From Chytridium lagenaria (taxonomy: Eukaryota; Chytridiomycota; Chytridiomycetes; Chytridiales; Chytridiaceae), in the NCBI GenBank assembly GCA_025449115.1, contig JAHLKC010000212.1, positions 1 to 44,076 of the forward strand: a DNA stretch of 44,076 nucleotides, in the 5' to 3' direction. The position numbers and the translations under genes are program-made. Every line of letters begins with the position of its first letter. Position 1 is the stretch's first letter. Below are positions 12,501 through 21,865 of the stretch, one piece after another. Under the pieces are notes generated by a model that ran no database searches, was not told the origin of the DNA, and was given only the letters and a program-made list of their open reading frames with translations.

Positions 12501-13342
12501 AGCCAAAATTAGTCCAACATGAACCCCTTATACAAATAGCTTAAAGGGTATGTACGAAAAAAAAGTGCAATAGGCGAGAGGACGCACTTATCGGATGTAA
12601 GCGTTGAAAATCACGTCAACATAAACCTCTGTGATCGTGATAAGTGAGGAGTAGTCTCCAAACTATTGAAAATCATTCATCTTTGCGGAAAGAATGGCCG
12701 CATATCGTAAGTAATGGAAGCTTACCTGCTCGAAATTTAGGACATTATGTGGTCGGGAAAACTATCAGGAATGGAAATGAAGGTGGCAGCTAAAAGATTG
12801 GACGAACAAAACATACATGTATTCTTATCTAAAGCTTTACCTTCCTCATTCTCTCATATGCGCCGATTTGAGGGCCCCACACAGCGTTTCTTTTCCACTT
12901 CAATTTACCTTTATCGAGTATAATAAAATTATGATTAATGCAAATAAGCCCCCAATTCCATTTGATGAAAGGGTAATAAACACAAGAATAAGGGTGTAAA
13001 AGGCAAGAGAAAATCTTCAACAATCCCAGTCAAAGTCAGGGAAATCGTCAGGGAAAGCATAGCCTATAAATATATGCACAGTGAAGACTTAAGATAACAA
13101 AAACTAGATAAATACAAGGATAAGGGTAGTTGTGAACCAGACCGAAGTAAATCTTCTTAAATGCACCCCAGTTAAGATCAGGGACAATAGTAGGAGGAAA
13201 GTTTATTAAAAAGTGGGTTAAAAAAAAAAAGCACAACAGCACAAATGAATTCCCTTGTGGCTGCCCTACAAAGCCTTTAAACAGCCTCAATGATCACCTG
13301 GGAATAGAATCTAGGTCAGGGTGGCACTTTGACTTGTTGGCA
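9592..13342. other. long region without a recognisable gene, between the two NDT80-like genes
   Basis: This holds the promoter of NDT80-like copy 1 and about 3.5 kb in which I find no convincing exon on either strand. Features seen are a GGCT-repeat patch around 10670-10700, T-rich runs near 10010-10030 and 10360-10390, and GC-rich islands near 11550-11590 and 11935-11990 in otherwise AT-rich sequence. No tRNA with a full A and B box was seen. It could be a long regulatory region, a non-coding transcript locus or an old repeat too decayed to name. Confidence 0.45.
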
Positions 13343-13643
13343 TTAAATTGCAATCTGTAATGGAACGTTTGGGTAGATATGTTGGCCGGGAGAGATAGGA
13401 CGCGTCATAAACGGCAACGACGAGCTGCAGGGGCTAAGACTCATTTTCTTTGAATCGCTCACCACAATTGGCCTGAAATTACAGCAACTCCTCACGCTGA
13501 TGTATTTCTGTCGATCTGCAGCTGGTATGACCAGCTTGCCTTTGGGTGCCACGAGCCGATACATGAAGAGTTTGATATGGAGCATGAAGATATTTCTTTT
13601 CGGCAACTGAATAGGCCTTAGAAATATTGCGTTTTCGAGGCGA
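13343..13643 (-). CDS. unassigned exon-like ORF, possibly the last exon of NDT80-like copy 2
   Basis: This open segment follows a good acceptor (TTGTTGTTTCTAG, ending at 13644) and runs about 99 codons to a stop at 13343. It begins RLENAIFLRPIQLPKRN and contains HIKLFMYRLVAPKG and VRSCCNF. The alternation of hydrophobic and charged residues looks like a folded beta-rich domain, not chance. I do not recognise the family. It lies 220 bp downstream of the apparent end of NDT80-like copy 2 on the same strand, so it may be that gene's terminal exon or a separate small gene. Confidence 0.35.
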
Positions 13644-13861
13644 CTAGAAACAACAAAAGTTAACAATTCGTTTTCCCGTTGCCAATGCCTTGAACAACTA
13701 CAGGTACAAGCTTAATGGCATTTCTCAACATGCTCACCGTAATAGGATAAAAAAAATAGATTGTTTTCTTTTACGAATAAGAGCCTTGAGTCAGTCACAA
13801 CATGGAATTAAAGACAGGCTAAGAAAAAAAACTTTTTAAAACTAAAAAAAAGAACAACAGG

Positions 13862-16492
13862 TTAAAAAGCAACAAGGCGTGCGGGAGAGGCAATTACAGA
13901 GTTTTCAAGAAAGTTCATCAGCAAAAAAAAAAACAAAATAAAAATACAGGAAACAATCATTAAAACCGGACCCCACAAAGGCCAGCCGACAAGGAGAACG
14001 GAGACATCACAAAGCCAAAAAAAGGGGGGGCAAGCGGAAGGAATTAGGTCACCAACGTTGACGATGGTCTGATCCTTCAACAGAACCTGGAATAGGGTGG
14101 CATGCTCCATTTCCCATGTATACGTTCTGAACTTGTCCAAAACCTGGGGCGGCGCGTAAGGCGACCATGCAGCTGGTGGGAGGTCAGATGGCACCATAAT
14201 CGGTGGCGTTGCATGCGTGTTCCCATGTTGCGTGAACACGTACTGCTCGTTCCCAAACGTCGGCATACTGACAAGCCCATGAGGTATGGTATCGACAATG
14301 ATTGGGACGGTTGTTGAACTTGTCATGGAATGTGCGGGGACAAAGAAGTGGTCTCCGGACATGGGTGGATCGGGTTGAGGGAGGATATGGGTGTCCACGG
14401 GGTGTAGAGCTTGGTGATGGTGGAGCATGGATGGGTGGGCCACGAACCTGTCTGAGATGAGCTGATGTGAGGGGATGGCCATGAGAGGCGTTGAGGCGTT
14501 GTGCACATTTGATACCCATCGGGAGTCTTCAACGGGTCCAGGCATGGTGTATTCACTGGATTGGGTGAAGGGATTATAGTTGATGGACCCCATATGTGGG
14601 TGTATGACGGTTGTGGGTGACTGATGTTTGAGAGGTGGGCCGCAGGCGGTGGTGGAGAAATTCCAGTCGAGAAGGGTGATGAGGAAGAAGAGGGAGCTGG
14701 GGTGGTAGAGATTGAAGATGAAGGTGGGGATTCCCTGATGGATTGAATAAGGTTCGGTGGCCCGGGCGTGATATGAGCTCCTTCCATCAACGGAGTGGTT
14801 CCCATGGTTATTGGTGCGTGCACCTGCATGAGAAGAGGAAGGAAACCGTACTCTTCGTCTGCAGGATTCTCGAAAAGATTTGGCGAGTGAGCGGCAACAT
14901 GAGTAGATACAGAAGCGGTTACGATGGGCTCACTTGGTGGTTGCTGCATGGACATCATCGACGAAGAGTACATAGGAGCGGATGCAGGGTCAGATGAGGA
15001 TGATGCGAAAGAGTGTGGATTGATCATGGGACTAAATGGGTGAGCTGGAGGTTCAGCTGTTGACACGGGATCTTAATGGATGGATTCGAAGGTGCTGCTT
15101 CCTGTCTAAGCGCTAACTTCTCCACACACTCATGAGATGGAGTGACCGAAATTTCTTTCTCAACGGTTGGCTCCTCAGACTGCCTGGTAGTCGCAATTGT
15201 CGGAGCTGCCCGATAAAAGGGAGAGCTCTTTGGCAGCGGAGCAATCCGACGAAGTGACGATTCTGAGATGGCTGGTAAACTGTCTAAGTGTCTCGTGGGC
15301 CGCTTCACAAAGGGCGATGGCGACGGCGAGGCCAAAGCTCCCTTTCTCTGTAATCCCGCACCTTTTTCACCAGCACCACGTTTCAACCCTGCAGCAGCCG
15401 CCTTAACACTTCCTCCTCCACAAGCCATCCTAGCACGTTGCATAGGCGACATCTCAACACCTTCATAATGCGAAGGCGACCGGCTCCTCACAATCAATGG
15501 ACAAGTCTCTAAAACTGCCAATGAATGCTTGACGCCATTCTTGCAAACGGCATAAAGCTCCAACGAGATTTGTGCGAATTGTTGATGTTGTGACGATGCG
15601 GCTGCTTGAACATCGACATTCCCCGTCTTAGGCGTTGACGTAGATGACTTAAACTGAATCCTCTCGAAATTGGCGACTGTCTCGTCGGCAATTTGGCTTG
15701 ACAGTCTGGCTCCAGGGCGAACTGTGAACATGTCGGGGACCCTTTGAGGTCCCCTATCCCTCTTCGTTGTGTGCTGAACAATATCAATCCGAGAGGATAA
15801 CGGTCCGCCTCCTATCGCACGAGATGTGATACCAATCCTAAAACTAAGTACGTCCGACCGCACCTCCTCACTCCCAACTCCATCAAGACTATCAGACCGC
15901 AGTGAAACTTGAAAGCTCTCTGTATCGTTGACATCATTACCCAAATCATCCAGAAGTTGGAACCCAGTTGACACCTTGAAGTAGTTGCGACGGTAGCAAG
16001 TCCAGTTATTCTCGATGAAAAAGAAGCCCTGAGCCTCGGCTTTTAAGTTGATCTTCAACCTGTATTTTTTGATGTCCGACTCGTCAATCACCCCAGTCTT
16101 ATGTATACACATGCGGAAGATGAATGAGAAACTTACGGCTTTCCGGTACTAACAGACAGCAGCTTCTCCCTTTGAACGGTCTCCCTGCATGAGCCAAGCC
16201 GATAACAAAGACGTCAGATAACGTTCCATGCCCAGCTATGATAAAAGAATATTCAAACCAGCACCCACCTGAATAATGGTGTTGAGACATCCTTGAATAC
16301 TGATGAATGGTCTCCCCTCCTTCTCTTCTGCCTCATATCGTCACCCTCCGTCTCCTCATTGCCCACGTCAGCATGCTTACTGTCGGATGCAGCCTCATTC
16401 CATGTCCTCCCCAATGTTTTCCCAGAGGCTGATGACGACGGACCGAGGTTTGCGGCCAAGAGCGCTACCCCAGCCTCATCGGCGGCACTCAT
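13862..16492 (-). CDS. NDT80/PhoG-like DNA-binding transcription factor, copy 2
   Basis: This is a second Ndt80-family factor. The start at 16492 opens MSAADEAGVALLAA; a basic RQKRRRG patch follows. After short introns the DNA-binding domain shows GFFFIENNWTCYRRNYFKVS, then VQHTTKRDRGPQ, ERIQFKSST and LIVRSRSPSHYEG, each aligning with the same motif in copy 1. After the domain come a Lys/Arg/Ala segment and a long Ser/Pro/His-rich region (15066-14050). A frame break is needed near 14585. The end is uncertain: the frame can run on through a strongly hydrophobic stretch (about 14020-13900) to a stop at 13862, or splice out near 14050 and join the exon at 13343-13643. A one-base problem also occurs at the junction near 16100. 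Expression probably depends on the CT-rich region at 16500-16640. Confidence 0.82.
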
Positions 16493-17033
16493 AGGAAATG
16501 GTCTCCCTCCTAAGTTCCTGGTTCCTTTCTTTATTTCCTTTCCTTCGTTTCCTTTGCCTCTTTCTTTCTTTCTTTACTGCCTTGCCTTGCCTTGTTCCCG
16601 TCTTAAGGGTTACAGCTGTCTGTCTGCCTCAGATGGGTTGTCGCTGTCTATACAGGCTACCAAAGTCCCAGGTAAAGAACCTAGGGTGGGTGTGAGTGTG
16701 GGAGGGATAGAGGTTTGGTATGAAATATTATTAATAAATAAATAATAATATAAAATAATATAATTTTTTAAAATTGGGGAGCAATGGCCTGAAACACAAG
16801 GACCACAAAATAGAGAAACATCAAAATATTTAATTAATTGGTCGACCACAAGAAAACAAAAAAAAAAGTTATGTGAGTAACAACGTGTTTTATTTATGTT
16901 ACAAAAAAAGGACTAAACATTGAGAGCCGTGCGGTGTTTGTTGATAAATGATGAAGTTTCAAGTTAGATATTATGATGATTCGTGGTAATGAAAAGAAAA
17001 CGAATAAAGAAGGGGGGGGAAAGTAAAAGGTAA
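16493..17033. other. upstream region of NDT80-like copy 2
   Basis: No gene is seen. The first 150 bp are pyrimidine-rich on the + strand with TTTC and CCTTG repeats, as in many fungal promoters. The rest is AT-rich and would hold the MDM31 3' UTR. Confidence 0.5.
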
Positions 17034-19424
17034 TTACCTCCCAAAATGCATCGACCAATGCTCCCACCCTCGAGTCCCTCTGGCGTAATCCACCGCTGTC
17101 ATGATATTCTTAGTTACACTCTGAATACTCCACAATCCCACTCGCTTGAGGTGATGGCTCCGCTCTTTCTCGCTGAGCACAAGAGCTGTCACAGCCCTAC
17201 CAATCTCTTCCCCAACTAGATCGACCATCCCAGCACTATGAAATGTCCAAGCGCCGTCAAAGTTGGTCTATCAATCGCCGACACCCCACGAGGTTGACAA
17301 ATGATACCCATAAAAGGAAAAAATCCGTTAGGCATAGTGCTAACTTTTTTCAAACTCAGCGTAAAGAAGACGCAAAAAATGAATGTAAAAGACATACCAG
17401 ATCCATCTTGGCCAGAAAGATAGCGGGATGCGTGTCCGATTTGCATTCATATAGGCTACAACTGGACGACTTAATGCGTTGTTCATATACGTAATATACG
17501 ATGTCGTCAAAGGCACAGAGGCTCTCAAGTCATTAAGGCTAACACTGCAATGCATCAAAAGTGATGGAGTCTCCGCAACTTCTTCATCTCCATGACTCTT
17601 GCCCGCCCCTTCCTTACCCACAATATTTGCCCTTGCATAACGTGTGGAATAAAATCTCGGTTCAATAGGCGCTGCATGAGGTTGCGAATACGCAGGTAGC
17701 AGATGCCTAATAGGAAGGTCACGATACCGGAGAATACGGTTAATGTCACTTGCAAGCGCTAAGGAACTTGTTATGACACCACCGCGGCGCCCCTCGCTTT
17801 CGGGATGACGAAGAATAAGCTCCTCAATGGTCCCGATAGCAGTGTCCTTGGTTTCTTCAAATTCGCTCATCAAGAGCTGGTACAGGTCGTCGTCGTTTGT
17901 CTTGGGAATGAAAAGGTGGAAGTCGATATCGAGGTTACCAGAGGTAATCCAACCAAAAGGGCCAGTCACCCCAGCGTTGAGGTGATCGATAGGAAAGTTG
18001 TTGATTTTTAAGTGACGCTGCATTGCATAATAAGAACATAAATTAATTGTTAGCTGACATAGTGCCGAGCGACAGCGCAGGTTTTATGATAAAAATAAAC
18101 GTTTTCGTACCATCTTTGCCCCATTTTACTTGGCCGGAAGCGCTGGCTTCAGCCTCCGACCTCCAATTCATCGTGGGGGTTTTACTATCCGCCGACGATT
18201 TACCAAGCCGACATAGCCAACACATCATTTTCCTGCGGCTTATGTACACTGAACAGACAATTATCAAACATTCCAACGATCGAATTCGCGCACATGATGT
18301 CGTATAGCAGCCACTGCTTCCTAAATTTTGGAAGCTCCCCCCTAAAGACCGATACCGAATAAGGCCGGAAATTCGGATTTAAAATAGTCAGCAACAGATC
18401 CTCCACTACAAACTTGTCCATTTCGAAATCTCCTGGCAACGGATGTCGTCTACTTGGCACCCAGCTGGGATCCCAGATAATATGTCGTCTATCCACCATC
18501 CCTCTAACTCCCTTCATAGTACACTCCTTGACTAATCCCCCACCTCAGCCACCGCCATAGAGACAAAGTCACATCGACAGAATCAATGTTGAGGTCCCAG
18601 TATGTCCAGTTTAAATCCACTTCTCCCGGTAATAACGCTCCTAACCCGCGTTCCTTTTTTTCCCGTTCTTTTCGCCGGAGCCACGTGTCTCCCGTACAGA
18701 CAACAGAGACATTCTTTAGCCGAATAGTGCCTTCCTTCCAACGAGGGACAATTGCTGATTCGAAGCCTATCTCAAAGCCAGTCTCTTTGGTCAAATATCG
18801 TGATATCGCCTCCGCAAAGTATTCTACGACAAAGACAAAGAGTCACATTCTGTTGCCCATTCATAATCTAAAAAAAGCCCGAAAAAAAGATGCATACCTT
18901 GAAACTTGATGCTATTAGCAACAGACACCACCAATGACACCGCCGTAGTCGTCCCCGCCAGAATAAACAACGAAGTCCCCACTGACAGCCACGATACCAA
19001 CGCCAATAAATCATCTACTCTCAAAGTCCGTTTATAGTTATGTTGCCCCAACAACAACAACCTCAGCCTCAGTTTGGCCTTCTGGAACAACCCTTGAGCA
19101 TTCGCCACAATATCATCAGGGGTCGGCACAAACGCGGATGCCGTCTCCCTTGCATCGCCAGTTGCTTGCCGTTGCCTTGTGTTGAGTCGGCGTTTTGGAC
19201 AGTTGCAGAAGAGGGACCGGAGACATGTGAGGGGGCGTTGGAGGCGGTTGGGACGAAATGTGGTGAATGGATGAATGGTTTGAAAGATTTGAATCTGGCG
19301 CTTCTTGATGTAAAATACAAATGTTCTGCTTGAGGACGGATGTGATAGTAAAGGGATGTGGATGGGGAGTAGGAAAATGATGCTGTCCGGGAGCCCTCGC
19401 TAGGAGTGTCGCCAGAGACCACAT
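17034..19424 (-). CDS. MDM31: Mdm31/Mdm32 family mitochondrial inner-membrane protein
   Basis: Mdm31 and Mdm32 are inner-membrane proteins needed for mitochondrial shape, distribution and lipid homeostasis. The N-terminal region (19424 to about 19130) is Arg/Ser/His-rich without acids, like a mitochondrial presequence. It is followed by VPTPDDIVANAQGLF, then RVDDLLALVSWL and a membrane segment ILAGTTTAVSLVVSVANS, the family signature around the first transmembrane helix. Downstream come FEIGFESAIVPRWKEG, GVRGMVDRRHIIWDP, GPFGWITSGNLDIDF and a C-terminal piece DLVGEEIGRAV ending in HWSMHFGR, all in family order. Several short introns interrupt it. Frame breaks occur in the presequence region (near 19130) and near the C5 run at 18537-18541. 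I cannot separate Mdm31 from Mdm32 without an alignment. Confidence 0.87.
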
Positions 19425-19814
19425 ACTTAAAAAAAGTAGCAAAATCGGAGCGTCACACAATCAGGAAACTAATGAAAAGCCAACACGAAACTCCAAATTC
19501 TTGCCGAGAGAGGATCGAAGTGCATGGGAAGGTAGTTAGTTGCTCCACCAACTCTCGGTTTCTCTAAGTAAGATTAGAGGCTTCGCAATAAGTAACTCAC
19601 ATTGACATTCATGTCGAATTCCCCCCTTTTTTTTGTTGTCATCGCGCATGTCTACTCGTGTTCCACCATCATGTTTAAGAGCTGATCTACAAATAGAGAA
19701 TGCAGAGGGGTTCCTGTAATTCATGAATTTAAAATCAAACTCGCCCACTTCACATAACTCTTTGCAGCCCCTTCATGTGTACAAATTTTTGGAACAATAA
19801 TAATAACATCCACT
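19425..19814. promoter_or_regulatory. divergent promoter region, MDM31 / GOT1-like gene
   Basis: This is a 390-bp gap between two outward-facing start codons. It contains no convincing ORF and must carry both promoters. No specific element is recognised. Confidence 0.5.
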
Positions 19815-20392
19815 ATGTATTATCGTAAGAAACCGATCGAAGTCAAAGAAGAGCCTGCCGTCTTTGACGCAGGAGGCATGGCCATCAAGCTCGCAATTAA
19901 AGGATACCACGAGGGTATTCGTTACATTCAAACTAATTTCCCCGCCGACCCTACAGTGCCTGACCAGACTTGGAAGATTGTCAAGCTGGCGGGGTGTCGC
20001 CTCCATCGCTGTCGGTGTACTTTCGGGGTTTACGGGACGGTTAATCTTTCTTGGACATGTGCGTGATAATCCTGCTATCATCTGTGCTGCGTTTCCATCG
20101 GAGTGATGGACTGAACTGCTTTCTTTTGTGAATGTAGATTGCGGTGGTTGTTGGATGTATAGTTGATATGGGAGTCCCGAAGTCTTGGAAAATGATTTAT
20201 AGACCTGATAAACTACGAGCTACACTTTTTATTGTCCTCGGGTTCTTTCTTATCCTACTCGGACAGAACATCGTAGGGCTGCTTCTGGAGGTACGTATTA
20301 GCATCCGTACACTCTCCATTCTCATCTGTACTCCCACTTAGACAATCGGATTTCTGTCTCTGAATGACTATGACAGACTTCTGGTGCTTTGA
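19815..20392 (+). CDS. GOT1/SFT2-like small membrane protein
   Basis: The start MYYRKKPIEVKEEP opens a cytosolic N-terminus of about 60 residues. The frame then needs one G removed from the G4 run at 19991-19994 to give KIVKLAGVASIAVGVLSGF. A second hydrophobic segment follows a 79-bp intron (IAVVVGCIVDM), then RPDKLRATLFIVLGFFLILL and IVGLLLETIGFLSL after a further intron, ending NDYDRLLVL. The order (K-hydrophobic-K/R-x-R-hydrophobic-IG-E-GF) parallels canonical GOT1 encoded at 27200-27921, so I infer a divergent four-helix Golgi membrane protein. The long N-terminal extension and poor identity mean it could be another small membrane family. It lies 162 bp upstream of SPG1 on the same strand. 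Confidence 0.55.
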
Positions 20393-20553
20393 TTCTAGTT
20401 TAGATGGTCCCAGACTATGCCAGCTGTTTATAAAGTGTTCTTATGTGATTGCCTATCTATATGTACTCTTTGTTTTGGTCTCCAAGTGTCTGAATTGTCA
20501 GAGCTTGAAATTCTTTCCATCGCACATTCATCACCCGCAAGCAAACAAAACAA

Positions 20554-21453
20554 ATGTCCAAAAGCAGCACTAGCAGCGCCGGTCAGCAGGAGACATCAAG
20601 TGGGTCGGAGGCCGCAAGAAAGAGCAGGTAGAATCAATTCTATGTGTGAAAATGTTCTCTGATGTTTCTTTCTATACAGTGTATTGATCAAAGTGGGAAT
20701 GGTGGGGGATAGTCAGATTGGCAAGACGTCCTTGATGGTCAAGTATGTGGAGGGATCATTCGATGAGGATTATATCCAAACATTAGGTAAGAACCATGTA
20801 TTTACCATCTACTTCATTTATACTACATTAACACACTCTCCGCTGCAGGCGTTAACTTTATGGAAAAAACCATCTCCATTAGAAACACTGAAATTACATT
20901 CAGCATCTGGGATCTTGGAGGTGAGATTTCAAATACGCTTCGATCTCATCTATCGTCAAGGTCAGCGAGAATTCGTCAACATGCTCCCGCTTGTCTGCAA
21001 TGATGCGATTGCATTGTTGTTCATGTTTGATTTATCGAGAAAGTCTACATTAAACTCTATCAAGGAATGGTACAGGCAAGCAAGAGGATTCAACAAGGTG
21101 AGAGGCGATTATTGTCATCTTTTTCTTTCTATACCACCAGTAACACCCTCGCCATATAGACTGCGATACCCTTTTTAATTGGCACAAAGTATGATTGTTT
21201 CGCCAACTTTTCAAGGGAAGAGCAGGAAGAAATTACAAAGCAGGTAAAAATAAGCACGAAGTTTATGATTATTCACCATTGCTAAAGGCAAGGAAATTTG
21301 CAAAGGCAATGAAAGCCTCGCTCATCTTTTGCTCCACCTCGCATTCCATCAACGTCCAAAAAATCTTCAAGATCGTTCTCGCAAAAGCATTTGGACTTGA
21401 AATGTACAATTCCCTGCATAGAAGAAATCGGTGCACCGATCCTTGAATACTAA
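20554..21453 (+). CDS. SPG1: Spg1/Tem1 septation-initiation (mitotic exit) small GTPase
   Basis: This Ras-superfamily GTPase acts at the spindle pole body to start the SIN/MEN kinase cascade leading to septation and mitotic exit. A Ser-rich N-terminus is followed after intron 1 (from 20628) by KVGMVGDSQIGKTSLMVKY, the P-loop. Next are DEDYIQTLGVNFMEKTI (switch I), SIWDLGGQREF (switch II, with Gly-Gly-Gln), RKSTLNSIKEWYRQARGFNK, IPFLIGTKYD (the NKxD variant of this family) and FCSTSHSINVQKIFK. Five introns of about 40-70 bp have correct phases. One extra G at 21393-21394 shifts the final exon; with it removed the protein ends EIGAPILEY as in Spg1 orthologues, about 213 residues. Identity of the family is beyond reasonable doubt. 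Confidence 0.95.
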
Positions 21454-21537
21454 AATACAATATATTTATTCATATCCAGCGATCTTTCCAAAGTCTAAAA
21501 TTGTGAAGTTGTCTGAGGTTCCTTTTTTTTTTCAAAG

Positions 21538-21768
21538 ATGGCCAACAAAACCGTCGTCAGAGTCGCGAATTGCCAGTGTGGCTGCCCTTGCTGGCGGATT
21601 TAGTAAGAAAGAGCACCACAAATATGCTAAAACGTAATAGCTTTCCATAGATGGACTCTTGCGACGACGCAAAAGGTCGAGGAAACCGAACGACTCCGAT
21701 CAACTCTCTACAATGACACCAACGTTCTTGAGCAATGGCAAAAAGAAAGACGATCGAAAGACCTGTAA
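21538..21768 (+). CDS. doubtful small ORF between SPG1 and PRMT5
   Basis: An ATG at 21538 starts MANKTVVRVA, and overlapping frames give IASVAALAGGF (membrane-like) and, after a plausible 48-bp intron (21603-21650), TLATTQKVEETERLRS with a charged tail ending RRSKDL. No single frame joins these parts without one or two base changes, which is the same defect seen in neighbouring real genes. If real it would be a protein of about 60 residues with one membrane segment and a helical tail, like small mitochondrial inner-membrane proteins. I cannot name it. Confidence 0.3.
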
Positions 21769-21865
21769 ATTCTTTTCGTAAAACCCTTGTACATATGCAT
21801 ATAATACATCGCATGCACTTCATCGTAGTTCCTGTTGCAGAAAAAGGTCAAATTTGTACCTGACA

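Noticed and set aside
16293..16745. 150-codon + strand ORF
   Set aside because: It is antisense to the first exon of NDT80-like copy 2 and runs into pyrimidine-rich promoter sequence.
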